64,000 nucleotides of DNA from Nonomuraea candida (GTDB taxonomy: Bacteria > Actinomycetota > Actinomycetes > Streptosporangiales > Streptosporangiaceae): contig NZ_JOAG01000011.1 of the NCBI RefSeq assembly GCF_000725485.1, forward strand, positions 153,445 through 217,444, written 5' to 3'. The notes beneath the pieces were generated by a model. It saw only the letters and a list, made by a program, of their open reading frames with translations, ran no database searches and was not told where the DNA came from. The translations under genes were made by a program, and so were the position numbers. Within the stretch, counting starts at the first letter, position 1; every line of letters starts with the position of its first letter. Shown here in pieces: positions 1 to 9,046 of this stretch.

Positions 1-963
1 TGGACCTCCCAGTTCGCCTCGCTGGGCTACCTGCAGCCGCTCGACGGCAGCCGCGCCGTGGACAAACCCGAGGACTTCCTGCCGGGGCCGCTGAGCAGCA
101 CCGAGTACGACGGCAAGACCTACGCGGTGCCGCAGGTCACCGACACGCTCGCGCTGATCTACAACAAGCGGCTGCTGAAGGAGGCCGGGCACGACGAGCC
201 GCCCGCGACCGTCGCCGAACTGAAGCAGGTCGCGCTCGACGTCAAGGCCAGGACCGGCGCGGCCGGGCTGGCGCTGAACGTCGACTCCTACTTCCTGCTG
301 CCCTTCATGTACGGCGAGGGCGGCGACCTCCTCGACGTCGCCGGCAAGAAGATCGTGGTCAACTCCCCGGCGAACGTGAAGGCGATGGAGACCGTCGCCG
401 ACCTCATCAGCTCCGGCGCCGCCCCCAAGCCCGCCATCACCGAGAGCTACGCCAACGCGATGACCGCGCTCAAGGAGGGCAAGGCGGCCATGATCTACAA
501 CGGGCCGTGGGCGCTGTCGGAGATCTACCAGGGCAAGGAGTTCCGGGACAAGGCGAACCTCGGCATCGCGCCCGTCCCGGCCGGCACGGTCAAGGCCGGC
601 GCGCCCACGGGCGGCTGGAACCTGGCCGTCTACGCCGGCTCGAAGAACATCCCGGCCGCGTACGAGTTCGTGCGCTTCATGACCACCACCGAGGCGCAGG
701 CGAGGATCGCCAAGGAGATCAGCCTCCTGCCCACCCGCGCCTCCGCCTACGCCGACCCGGACGTGCGGGGCAACCCCGACGTGGCGGTGTTCAAGCCGAT
801 CATGGACACCGCGGTGCCGCGCCCGTGGATCCCCGAGGGCGGCCAGCTCTTCCAGCCGTTGCTGGAGGGTTACCAGGCGCTGGTCGGCGGCATGTCAGGG
901 CCCGCGGACATGCTCAGGCAGGTCGATGAGCGCTATCGCGGGATCATGAAGGACTGGAGCTGA
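1..963 (+). CDS. Sugar ABC transporter substrate-binding protein (partial, 5' end outside window)
   Basis: The reading frame is open from base 1, so the N-terminus and lipoprotein signal lie outside the window. About 320 residues are visible. The sequence looks like a family 1 (MalE-type) solute-binding protein: an early TDTLALIYNKRLLKEAG stretch, a WALSEIYQGKEF segment where the lobes meet, a GGWNLAVYAGSKN hinge segment, and a C-terminal helix ending RYRGIMKDWS. The family binds mono- or oligosaccharides outside the membrane and delivers them to the permeases. The stop lies 3 bases before the first permease gene, so the three genes form an operon. No ATPase gene follows; such importers often share one MsiK-like ATPase encoded elsewhere. 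The sugar cannot be told from sequence. Confidence 0.9.
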   Translation, partial: WTSQFASLGYLQPLDGSRAVDKPEDFLPGPLSSTEYDGKTYAVPQVTDTLALIYNKRLLKEAGHDEPPATVAELKQVALDVKARTGAAGLALNVDSYFLLPFMYGEGGDLLDVAGKKIVVNSPANVKAMETVADLISSGAAPKPAITESYANAMTALKEGKAAMIYNGPWALSEIYQGKEFRDKANLGIAPVPAGTVKAGAPTGGWNLAVYAGSKNIPAAYEFVRFMTTTEAQARIAKEISLLPTRASAYADPDVRGNPDVAVFKPIMDTAVPRPWIPEGGQLFQPLLEGYQALVGGMSGPADMLRQVDERYRGIMKDWS

Positions 964-966
964 CCG

Positions 967-1968
967 GTGGCGGTCTCGACCACGAGGCCGGCGGCGCCAG
1001 GCGGTCGCGGCGGCGGCCCCGCCCGCGCCCGCCGCCGCGACCGCCCGGGGCCGCTGCGCCGCGCGCTGTCGGCCCACTGGTACGCCTGGGCCATGGTCGC
1101 GCCCGTGCTGGTGGTGATGGCGGTGCTGATCGGCTGGCCGCTGGCGCGCGGGCTCCACCTGTCGCTGACGGACGCGACCGAGGCCAACCTCGGCCGCACC
1201 ATCGGCGTCAACGTCATCCCGGCCACTTACGAGTTCGTCGGCCTGGACAACTACCTGGAGATCCTGACCAGCGCCCTGTTCTGGGACAAGCTGGGGTGGA
1301 CCGTGGTCTGGACGGTCGCCTGCGTCGGCCTGCACTACGGCATCGGGCTGGGCCTGGCCGTGATGCTCAACCGCCGCATGCGCCTGCGCTCGCTCTACCG
1401 GGTGCTGCTGATCCTGCCCTGGGCCGTGCCGCCGTTCGTGGCCGCCTTCATCTGGCGCTACCTCTACAACAGCGACTACGGCGTGATCAACGGCTTCCTC
1501 GCCCTGGCCGGGCTGGACGGCGTCGGCTGGCTGGACGACCCCACCACGGCGAAGATCGCGGTGGTGGCGGTGAACGTCTGGCTCGGGGTGCCGTTCATGA
1601 TGGTCGCGCTGCTGGGCGGCCTGCAGTCGATCCCCGCCGAGCTGTACGAGGCGGCCGAGGTGGACGGCGCCCGCCCCTGGCAGCGGTTCAGGGCCGTCAC
1701 GCTGCCGGGGCTGCGCCAGGTGTCCACCACGGTCGTGCTGCTGGGCACGATCTGGACCTTCAACATGTTCCCCGTCATCTTCCTGGTCACCGGCGGCGGG
1801 CCGGGCAGCGAGACCGAGATCCTGGTCACCTACGCCTTCCGCGAGGCGTTCACCGGCATCCGGAACTACTCGGGGTCCGCGGCCTGGGGTGTGATCATCC
1901 TGGCCATGCTGGTCGTGCTGGCCGCCGGTTACCGCCGTACCCTGCGCCGTCAAGGAGATCCGTGGTGA
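967..1968 (+). CDS. Sugar ABC transporter permease (MalF type)
   Basis: A 333-residue inner-membrane permease. After a basic, Pro/Gly-rich cytoplasmic N-terminus of about 35 residues, the first membrane helix is WAMVAPVLVVMAVLIGWPLA. The EAA loop that contacts the ATPase is ELYEAAEVDGARPWQRF, followed by the usual LPGLR. A GGGPGSETEI stretch lies near the last helices, as in the MalF/UgpA class. GTG start 967 follows the binding-protein stop by 3 bases. The 3' end overlaps the next permease by GTGA, indicating translational coupling. Confidence 0.93.
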   Translation: MAVSTTRPAAPGGRGGGPARARRRDRPGPLRRALSAHWYAWAMVAPVLVVMAVLIGWPLARGLHLSLTDATEANLGRTIGVNVIPATYEFVGLDNYLEILTSALFWDKLGWTVVWTVACVGLHYGIGLGLAVMLNRRMRLRSLYRVLLILPWAVPPFVAAFIWRYLYNSDYGVINGFLALAGLDGVGWLDDPTTAKIAVVAVNVWLGVPFMMVALLGGLQSIPAELYEAAEVDGARPWQRFRAVTLPGLRQVSTTVVLLGTIWTFNMFPVIFLVTGGGPGSETEILVTYAFREAFTGIRNYSGSAAWGVIILAMLVVLAAGYRRTLRRQGDPW

Positions 1969-2816
1969 AGAGCAGAACGCGGCGGCGCGGCGAGCGCGGC
2001 CGGGCCGCCTCCATCGGCCTGCACGCGGGCCTGCTGGCGGCCGTCGCGGTGTCCCTGTTCCCCGTCGTGTGGCTGGTGCTGACCTCGCTCAAGCCGCGCG
2101 ACGGCTGGCTCTCGGCCGAGCTGCGGTTCTTCGACGACCCCTCGCTGGACAACTACACGCGGGTGCTGACCGCCACGGCCTTCCCGCAGTGGCTGCTCAA
2201 CAGCGTGCTCACGGCCGGGCTGAGCACGCTGCTCGGCGTGTTCCTGTCGGCCTCCGCCGGTTACGCGATCAGCCGGTTCCGCTTTCCCGGGCACCGCTCG
2301 GTGATGTGGCTGCTGCTGATCACCCAGATGTTCCCGGTGGCCATCCTGATCGTCCCGCTGTACAACCTGATGGCCGCGCTCGGGCTGCTGAACCAGATCC
2401 CCGGCCTGGTGATCGCGTACATGACGATCGCGGTGCCGTTCTGCGCCTGGATGATGAAGAGCTACTTCGACAGCGTGCCGATCGAGATCGACCAGGCGGG
2501 GATGGTGGACGGGCTGACCCCGTTCGGCGTCTTCTGGCGGGTGGTGCTGCCGCTGGCCAGGCCGGGCGTGGCCGTGACCGCGTTCTACTGCTTCATCACC
2601 GCGTGGGGCGAGGTCGGCTACGCCACCGTGTTCATGTCGCAGCAGGACAAGCGGACGCTCGGGGTGGGGCTGCAGCAGTTCGTGGGCCGGCACTGGTCCG
2701 ACTGGGGGCTGATGACGGCCTCGGCGGTGCTCATCGCCATCCCGGCGGGCGTGGTGTTCCTGCTCGTGCAGCGCCACCTGGTCACCGGCCTGACGGCGGG
2801 GGCCACGAAGGCGTAG
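1965..2816 (+). CDS. Sugar ABC transporter permease (MalG type)
   Basis: A 283-residue partner permease. I chose GTG 1965 because AAGGAG at 1952-1957 sits 7 bases upstream and the start overlaps the previous stop as GTGA; GTG 1962 is possible. Membrane helices begin at about residue 15 (LHAGLLAAVAVSLFPVVWLVL). The EAA loop is EIDQAGMVDGLTPFGVFWRVVLPLARPG. The protein ends LVTGLTAGATKA, the standard MalG-type C-terminus (LxxGLTAGAxK). It closes the importer operon; nothing after it is co-directional within 70 bases. Confidence 0.93.
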   Translation: MKSRTRRRGERGRAASIGLHAGLLAAVAVSLFPVVWLVLTSLKPRDGWLSAELRFFDDPSLDNYTRVLTATAFPQWLLNSVLTAGLSTLLGVFLSASAGYAISRFRFPGHRSVMWLLLITQMFPVAILIVPLYNLMAALGLLNQIPGLVIAYMTIAVPFCAWMMKSYFDSVPIEIDQAGMVDGLTPFGVFWRVVLPLARPGVAVTAFYCFITAWGEVGYATVFMSQQDKRTLGVGLQQFVGRHWSDWGLMTASAVLIAIPAGVVFLLVQRHLVTGLTAGATKA

Positions 2817-2888
2817 CAGCCCGGCTTGCCCTTTGAGTAATCGAACAATCACTTTGCGTCATCATGGTCTTCGCAGGATGCTGGTCAC

Positions 2889-5159
2889 ATGGACGGATTC
2901 CTCGACGAGACCTGCGGGGGCGTGACCGAGCTGCGCGTCCACGGCGTCTCGGGCACGCCCCCGGCCGGCATCCTCAACCACCCCACCCCCCGGCTCGTCG
3001 CGGGCGACGGCACCACCGGCTTCTACCGGCGGTGGTGGGCGAGCGGCCGGCCGGCGGGCGAGCATCCCGACGTGCCCGGAGTGCGCCGCCGCGAAGCCTA
3101 CGCCTGGGGCAATCTCACCTCCGGCGGCAGGACGATCGCGCTGTGGCTGCTCCTGCTGCCGTTCTCGCTGGCGAACCTGTCCTACTTCATGCTGCCCAGG
3201 CCCGCGCGCGGGGTGCGGCTGCGGCACGCGGCCGAGGCGGCGCAGCGCCTGTTCGCGCTGCTGCTCACCGGCACGCTCGTCGGCGCCGTCACCCGGGCGG
3301 CCGTCGATCTCGTCGGCTGGCAGTGCACCGCCGCCGGCCGGGCCTGCGCCTCCGACACCGCCCCGGTCTGGGTGCACTGGCTGGGCGCGCTGTGGGGGCA
3401 CGAGCCGTCGCGCCGGCTGGCGGTCACCGCGCTGGTCCCGCTGCTGGTCGTCGTCCTGCTCTGGTGGATCGCGCGGCGCACCTGGCAACGCGACGAGCGT
3501 ACGATGCCGCCACCTTCTGGCGTGACCTCCGAGGGTGGGGTTTCCGGGGGCCGGGCCTCCGGGGGTGAGGTGCTGCTGGCCAGGTCGCGGCTGTGGCACG
3601 GCGGGCCGCCCGTGTGGCGGCTGCGGGTCGTGCACGTGGCCTTCTCGGTGGCCTCCATCGGGGTGGCCGTGGCGGGGCCGTTCGCGGGCACGCCACAGGG
3701 GCTCGTGCTCACCGTGGCCAATGCCGCCGTGCAGCTCGCCGCCGCCGTGCTGGTCACGCTGCCGTCCATCGCCAGGCGGCTGGACCCGCACGCGGGGGAG
3801 CGCACGCCCGCCTGGCTCGGGTTCGCCTGCCACGCGCTGCGGGTGACGGCGCCCGTGGTGTTCCTGGCCACGATCGGCGCGGCCCTGGCCGGGATGCCGC
3901 CGGGGACGTCCGGCGCGGTCTTCTGGCGCCTGCCCGGCGTCGGCATCGGAACGTTCCAATACGCGCTGACGCTCGGGCTGGGGCTGTTCCTCCTGCTCGC
4001 CCTGGCGGCGCTGGCCCGCCTGGACCGTGCGGCCGGCGGTGCCGGGCAGCGGGCGGTCATGGGCGGGATGGCGGGGTGGTTCCTGCTGATGGTGGCCGCC
4101 GGCGTGGCCAACGTGCTGGCGCTCGGGCTGCTGTTCTGGACGGCCGCGTTCTTCGGCACGCCCGCCGTCGCCGCGGGCGCGGGCCCGGCCGGCAGGAGGC
4201 TCTTCCTCGACGAGCAGGTCTGGTGGACGGCGGCCCTGGTGCCGTTGCTGGCGCTCGGGCTCGCCGCCCTGGCAGGCGCGTTGTGGCTGATCCGCGAGCG
4301 CGAGGCGGCGCGGCTGGCCCGCGAGCTGAAGCCGCACTACTCCGAGCGCGACGACGCCGGGGCGGTCGCCCGCATGTGGGCGCTGGCCTCGCTCACCGAC
4401 CGCGCCGGGCTCGTGCTGGGCGTGCTGACCGGGATCGGCGTCGCCGGGTCCGCCGCGGTCACCGTGATCTACGGGCTGCGGCTGTTCACGCCCGACGGCG
4501 GGGTCGCCGGGCTGCTGGCCACGCTGGGCAGCTGGGTCATGGTCGCGGTCGTCGCGGGCCTGGTGCTGGTCGGGCGCCGGACCTACCTCGACTCGCGGCT
4601 GCGCAGGACGGTCGGCATCGTGTGGGACATCGCCACGTTCTGGCCCCGCGCCATCCACCCGCTGGCGCCCCCCTGCTACACCGAGCGGGTCGTGCCCGAG
4701 CTGATCACCAGGGTGCGCCGGCTCGCCGCGACCGAGCGGGACCGGGTCGTGCTGTCCGGGCACAGCCAGGGCAGCGTCATCGCCGCCGCCCTGGTGCTGC
4801 AGCTCGGGCCCGAGGAGCGCGCCCGGGTCAGGCTGCTCACGCACGGCTCGCCGCTGCGCCGCCTGTACGCGTCCTTCTTCCCCGCCTACTTCGGCGACTC
4901 CGGCCTGGGCGCCGTGCGCGACTCCGTGGCGTGGTGCAACCTCTACCGGCTGAGCGACCCCATCGGCGGGCCCGCGTTCCGCCGCGTCGACCCGCTGGCC
5001 GGCGGCGAGCCGGACGGCGTGGACCGGTTCTGCTGGGACCCGCGGCCGCCGGAGCCCGGCGAGCCGTTGCCGCAGGCGCGGTGGCACTCCGACTATTGGC
5101 TCGAACCCTCCTACGACGAGGCGCTCGACCGGCTGGTCACCGTCAAGCCTGCCGCCTGA
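2889..5159 (+). CDS. Multi-pass membrane protein with a C-terminal lipase-like GHSQG motif
   Basis: A 756-residue protein I cannot name. The N-terminus (VTELRVHGVSGTPPAGIL) is typical of large actinobacterial membrane proteins of unknown role that carry an alpha/beta-hydrolase-like motif. Ten or more hydrophobic segments span about residues 75-560, split by soluble loops. At about residues 615-650 comes VVLSGHSQGSVIAAALVL, a GxSxG nucleophile elbow as in lipases, then LLTHGSPLRRLYASFFP. A late HSDYW could supply a catalytic histidine. A membrane-bound hydrolase acting on a lipid or cell-wall ester is my inference. Loop residues about 205-222 are Gly/Ser-rich with a small internal repeat. The ATG lies about 11 bases after AGGA. 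Confidence 0.75.
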   Translation: MDGFLDETCGGVTELRVHGVSGTPPAGILNHPTPRLVAGDGTTGFYRRWWASGRPAGEHPDVPGVRRREAYAWGNLTSGGRTIALWLLLLPFSLANLSYFMLPRPARGVRLRHAAEAAQRLFALLLTGTLVGAVTRAAVDLVGWQCTAAGRACASDTAPVWVHWLGALWGHEPSRRLAVTALVPLLVVVLLWWIARRTWQRDERTMPPPSGVTSEGGVSGGRASGGEVLLARSRLWHGGPPVWRLRVVHVAFSVASIGVAVAGPFAGTPQGLVLTVANAAVQLAAAVLVTLPSIARRLDPHAGERTPAWLGFACHALRVTAPVVFLATIGAALAGMPPGTSGAVFWRLPGVGIGTFQYALTLGLGLFLLLALAALARLDRAAGGAGQRAVMGGMAGWFLLMVAAGVANVLALGLLFWTAAFFGTPAVAAGAGPAGRRLFLDEQVWWTAALVPLLALGLAALAGALWLIREREAARLARELKPHYSERDDAGAVARMWALASLTDRAGLVLGVLTGIGVAGSAAVTVIYGLRLFTPDGGVAGLLATLGSWVMVAVVAGLVLVGRRTYLDSRLRRTVGIVWDIATFWPRAIHPLAPPCYTERVVPELITRVRRLAATERDRVVLSGHSQGSVIAAALVLQLGPEERARVRLLTHGSPLRRLYASFFPAYFGDSGLGAVRDSVAWCNLYRLSDPIGGPAFRRVDPLAGGEPDGVDRFCWDPRPPEPGEPLPQARWHSDYWLEPSYDEALDRLVTVKPAA

Positions 5160-5188
5160 GCGGTTCGTACGGGTTCGCGCGGGCGCCC

Positions 5189-5332
5189 ATGTTGCGCGCC
5201 GGGCTGATCGGCGCGCTGGTCAGCGGAGTCGTGGGCATGCTGGTCAACGACTTGGGCACGGCGGTGCTGTCCATGGCGGTGGCGCTGGCCGTGCCGCTGG
5301 TGCTGCACGCCGGAGTACGCGCCACGGCGTGA
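5189..5332 (+). pseudogene. Remnant: C-terminal two-helix piece of a membrane protein
   Basis: A 47-codon frame with strong coding character encodes two hydrophobic helices: LRAGLIGALVSGVVGMLVND, then a second helix ending PLVLHAGVRATA. This resembles the last two helices of longer actinobacterial membrane proteins. No ribosome site precedes ATG 5189, so I read it as the tail of a gene whose body has been lost. It could instead be a real 47-residue membrane peptide. Its stop lies just before the AT-rich leader of the next gene. Confidence 0.4.
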
Positions 5333-5336
5333 AATT

Positions 5337-5394
5337 TTCTTTTGGTTCACCCGGTGGTCTTGAAAGTTATATCCACGAGCGATTGAGTTCGGTC
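5337..5394 (+). promoter_or_regulatory. AT-rich leader with a candidate PHO-box half site
   Basis: This short leader is far more AT-rich than its surroundings. It contains GTTCACCCGG (about 5345-5354), a close match to the streptomycete PhoP box unit (GTTCACC...). The second 11-base unit is weak (GTCTTGAAAG). The downstream gene encodes two phosphoester-acting domains, so phosphate control is plausible but rests on one half site. Confidence 0.3.
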
Positions 5395-8300
5395 GTGCAG
5401 ACCCTCCGATTGCTGGCCGCCGCCGCGCTCGTGTTAGGCCCCATGGCCCTCGGCGCGCCCGCGCAGGCCGATCCCGTAGCTCCCGTGGAGGACGCGCCCG
5501 AGGCGTCGTCCTACCCCGCCCCCGCCACGCTGCTCGCCCCGTCCGCCGCGGCGGCGCCGCAGCGGCTGGAGACGGCCAAGAAGACCCGGCCGATCGCGCC
5601 GGGCATCTCACTGACCTCGTTCGACACCTACGACGCGCAGGGCTGGCTGCGCGCGGACGCCGTCACCGCCGACCTCGGCGGCGCCAGGGCGGACTACGTG
5701 TTCTCCGGCGAGGTGTCCAAGACCGAGCCGCTGTCCGGCCCCGCCAGGCGCTCGAAGGCCGTCGCCGCCGTCAACGGCGACTTCTTCGACATCAACAACT
5801 CCGGCGCGGCCCGGGGCATCGGCGTGCAGGACGGCACGCTGATCCAGTCGCCCGCCGCCGGGCACGACAACGCCGTCGCGATCACCGGGGACGGCGTCGG
5901 CCGCGTGCTCAAGATGCACTTCGAGGGCAGCGCCACCCCCGCCGGCGGCGCGCCGATCGCGCTCACCCAGTTCAACCAGATCGTGCAGCGTGACGGCGTG
6001 GGCCTGTTCACGCCGCTGTGGGGCTCCTACGACCGCGCCCGCGCGGTCGAGGGCGCCACGGCCGTCACCGAGGTCGTGCTGGCCGGCGGCGTGGTCTCCG
6101 AGGTGCGCGGCGCCGCGGGCAGCGGCCCCATCCCCGCCGGCACCACGATCCTGCTCGGCCGCGACGCCGGGGCCGCCGCCCTGGCGTCGCTCAAGGCCGG
6201 CGACCGCGTGGATGTGGCCTACCGGCCCAAGCCCTCCGACGGCGGCCCGGTCAAGGCCGCCGTGGGCGGCAACTGGGTGCTGGTCAAGGACGGCGTCGTG
6301 CAGAACTCGGCCGACCCGGCCGCGCACCCCCGTACGGCCGTCGGGTTCTCGGCGGACGGCAGGAAGATGTACCTGCTGACCGTGGACGGCCGCCAGGCCG
6401 ACAGCCGCGGCGTCACGCTGAACGAGCTGGCCGCGATGATGGCCGACCTGGGCGCGGCCAACGCGCTCAACCTCGACGGCGGCGGCTCCTCCACCATGCT
6501 GGCCCGCGAGCCCGGCTCCGCCGAGGTCCAGGTGGAGAACAGCCCCTCCGACGGCGGCGAGCGCCACGTCCCCAACGGCCTGGCGCTCTACGCGCCCGAG
6601 GGCAGCGGCAAGCTCAAGGGCTTCTGGCTGGAGACGGCTAGCGACCCGGCCAGGACGCCAGGCGTCGGGCCCGTCGCGGGCGGCCGTCCCGACCGCGTCT
6701 TCCCCGGCCTGACCAGGCGGCTAACCGCCGCGGGCTACGACGAGACGTACGGCCCCGCGGCCGGCACCCCGTCGTGGCGGTCGAAGCCGGCCGTGCACGG
6801 CGTCGTGCGCGACGGCAGGTTCCACGCCCTCGTGCCCGGCCCGACCACGGTCACCGCCTCGCGCGGCAAGGCCAGGGGCAGCATCGACCTGACCGTGCTG
6901 CAGCCCCTGGAGCGGCTCGGCGCCACCGCCGACCGGCTCGGCCTGGCCGGGGCGGACAAGACGGCGGCGTTCGGCGTGGTCGGCTACGACCGCAACGGCA
7001 ACTCCGCGCCCATCGAGCCCGCCGACCTCGCGCTCGACTACGACAAGGAACTGTTCGAGGTCACCGCCGCCGAGCACGGCCACTTCACCGTCAAGGCGAA
7101 GCGGGCCACCGGCTCCGGCCTGATCACCGCCAAGGTCGGCAAGATCAGCACCGCGGTGCCGGTGACGGTCGGATTCGAGGACAGGCCGGTCGCCGACTTC
7201 GAGGACGCGGCCTCGTGGACCTTCGCCGCCGCCCGCGCCACCGGCTCGCTGTCGGCCGCGCCCGGGCAGAGCGGGGGCGGGCTCAAGCTCTCCTACGACT
7301 TCACCACCTCCACCGCCACGCGGGCCGCGTACGCCAGCCCGCCGCGGCAGATCGTGGTGGAGGGGCAGCCGCAGGCGTTCGGGCTGTGGATCCACTCCAC
7401 CGGCAAGGGGGAGTGGCCGAGCCTGGAGTTCTACGACGCGCTCGGGCAGTCGCAGATCCTGCGCGGGCCGTACATGACGTGGACCGGCTGGAAGTACGTC
7501 GAGTTCGCCGTGCCGGCCGGCGTGAGCCACCCGCTCAAGCTGCGGCGCTTCTACGTGGCCGAGACCAAGGCCGACGCCAAGTACACCAACGAGATCCTCA
7601 TCGACGGCCTGGTCGCCAAGGTGCCGCCGTCGGTGTCCGCCCCCGCCGTGGCGGAGGTCGCCGACCCGGTGGTCAAGGACGAGGTGGCGCGGATGCCGTG
7701 GCGGTTCGCGGTCATGTCGGACGCGCAGTTCGTGGCCAGGGACCCCGACAGCGACATCGTCAGGAACGCCCGGCGCACGCTGCGCGAGATCAAGGCGGCG
7801 AAGCCCGACTTCCTGGTGATCAACGGTGACCTGGTGGACGAGGCGTCGCCGGAGGACTTCGCGCTGGCGAAGAAGATCCTCGACGAAGAGCTCGGCGGAA
7901 CAGTGAAATATCACTACATTCCGGGCAACCATGAGGTCATGGGCGGCAAGATCGACAACTTCCGGGCCGTCTTCGGCGACACGTACCGGACCTTCGACCA
8001 CAAGGGCACCCGCTTCATCACCCTGGACACCTCCCGCCTGAACCTGCGCGGTGGCGGCTTCGACCAGGTGGCCCTGCTGCGCTCCGCGCTGGACGCGGCG
8101 GCGAAGGACTCCTCGATCGGGTCGGTCGCGGTGCTGTTCCACGTGCCGCCGCGCGACCCCACGCCCGGCAAGGGCAGCCAGCTCGGCGACCGCAAGGAGG
8201 CCGCGCTGGTGGAGGGCTGGCTGGCCGACTTCCAGCGCGAGACCGGCAAGGGCGCCGCCTACATCGGGGCGCACGTGGGGACGTTCCACGCCTCCCGGGT

Positions 8301-8793
8301 GGACGCGGTGCCGTACTTCATCAACGGCAACTCCGGCAAGAACCCGGCCACCGCCCCCGAGGACGGCGGGTTCACCGGCTGGTCGCTGTGGGGCGTGGAC
8401 CCCGTGTCGCGCGCCGAGGCCGAGCACGTCAGGCGCAACTGGTTCGCCGACGCGCCCGACTGGATCGGCACGCAGGTGCGCCCGCACGTGGACGAGCTCA
8501 CGCTCACCGCGCCCGCCGCGATCGCCGTCGGCACGCCCGGCACGGTCACGGCCACGGTCGGGCAGGGCGCCAGGTCGGTGCCGGTCGCGTACCCGGTGTC
8601 GGCCGAGTGGTCCGGCTCGCCGAACCTGCACGTCGGCCCGCGCGGGACGGCCAAGCCCTGGCACGTCGCCGTGCTCGACCCCGCCACCGGCACGCTGACG
8701 GCGCTGCGGCGGGGACAGGTGACGGTGGCCGTCACGGTCAGCGGGGTCACGCGGCAGGCGACCGTGGCCCTGACCGCCAGGGCCGCCGCCTGA
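5395..8793 (+). CDS. Secreted phosphodiester glycosidase / calcineurin-type metallophosphoesterase fusion
   Basis: About 1132 residues. I chose GTG 5395 because a signal peptide follows at once (QTLRLLAAAALVLGPMALGAPAQA); upstream in-frame starts run through AT-rich leader. Residues about 80-410 form a phosphodiester glycosidase (NAGPA-like) domain with AAVNGDFFDINNSGAARGIG and ALNLDGGGSSTMLARE. A middle region of beta-sandwich character follows (about 420-740). A metallophosphoesterase follows at about 765-1020: MSDAQF, FLVINGDLVDE, YIPGNHEVMGG and VLFHVPP carry the metal-binding Asp, Asn and His. The C-terminus is an Ig-like domain (QVTVAVTVSGVTRQATVAL). It probably acts outside the cell on sugar-phosphodiesters such as teichoic-acid or glycerophosphodiester fragments. 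The stop codon lies inside a 14-base tandem repeat. Confidence 0.85.
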   Translation: MQTLRLLAAAALVLGPMALGAPAQADPVAPVEDAPEASSYPAPATLLAPSAAAAPQRLETAKKTRPIAPGISLTSFDTYDAQGWLRADAVTADLGGARADYVFSGEVSKTEPLSGPARRSKAVAAVNGDFFDINNSGAARGIGVQDGTLIQSPAAGHDNAVAITGDGVGRVLKMHFEGSATPAGGAPIALTQFNQIVQRDGVGLFTPLWGSYDRARAVEGATAVTEVVLAGGVVSEVRGAAGSGPIPAGTTILLGRDAGAAALASLKAGDRVDVAYRPKPSDGGPVKAAVGGNWVLVKDGVVQNSADPAAHPRTAVGFSADGRKMYLLTVDGRQADSRGVTLNELAAMMADLGAANALNLDGGGSSTMLAREPGSAEVQVENSPSDGGERHVPNGLALYAPEGSGKLKGFWLETASDPARTPGVGPVAGGRPDRVFPGLTRRLTAAGYDETYGPAAGTPSWRSKPAVHGVVRDGRFHALVPGPTTVTASRGKARGSIDLTVLQPLERLGATADRLGLAGADKTAAFGVVGYDRNGNSAPIEPADLALDYDKELFEVTAAEHGHFTVKAKRATGSGLITAKVGKISTAVPVTVGFEDRPVADFEDAASWTFAAARATGSLSAAPGQSGGGLKLSYDFTTSTATRAAYASPPRQIVVEGQPQAFGLWIHSTGKGEWPSLEFYDALGQSQILRGPYMTWTGWKYVEFAVPAGVSHPLKLRRFYVAETKADAKYTNEILIDGLVAKVPPSVSAPAVAEVADPVVKDEVARMPWRFAVMSDAQFVARDPDSDIVRNARRTLREIKAAKPDFLVINGDLVDEASPEDFALAKKILDEELGGTVKYHYIPGNHEVMGGKIDNFRAVFGDTYRTFDHKGTRFITLDTSRLNLRGGGFDQVALLRSALDAAAKDSSIGSVAVLFHVPPRDPTPGKGSQLGDRKEAALVEGWLADFQRETGKGAAYIGAHVGTFHASRVDAVPYFINGNSGKNPATAPEDGGFTGWSLWGVDPVSRAEAEHVRRNWFADAPDWIGTQVRPHVDELTLTAPAAIAVGTPGTVTATVGQGARSVPVAYPVSAEWSGSPNLHVGPRGTAKPWHVAVLDPATGTLTALRRGQVTVAVTVSGVTRQATVALTARAAA

Positions 8794-8880
8794 ACGCCGC
8801 CGCCTGAACGCCACCGCCTGAACGCCACCGCCTGAACGCCACCGCCTGACCGCCACCGCCTGACCGCCTGATCGCCTCCT
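8782..8880 (+). repeat. 14-bp tandem repeat containing the stop codon of the phosphoesterase gene
   Basis: The unit GCCGCCGCCTGAAC / GCCACCGCCTGAAC occurs four times exactly or nearly so (8782-8795, 8796-8809, 8810-8823, 8824-8837) and then decays through about 8880. The TGA of the first unit is the gene's stop, and each later unit carries another TGA. Slippage here would not change the protein. Confidence 0.85.
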
Positions 8881-8958
8881 GGCCGCCTGGCCGGTGCGGT
8901 CCGTCGCGTGACCGCCTCAGCCGGCCGGGCCGCCTGAGCGGCGCGGTGGTCCCGGGGC

Positions 8959-8986
8959 CCCTCGGAACGGACGCCCGTTCCGGGGG
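8959..8986. terminator. Hairpin terminator candidate
   Basis: An 11-bp stem with one G-T pair (CCCTCGGAACG paired with CGTTCCGGGGG) encloses a 6-base loop. It lies between the phosphoesterase and amidohydrolase genes and has no U tract, as is common in actinomycetes. Confidence 0.6.
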
Positions 8987-9046
8987 CCCTCGCGTGTCCG
9001 GCCCGGGGGCCGCGGGTACGAGAGCGGCGTACCGGGAGGATCGCCG

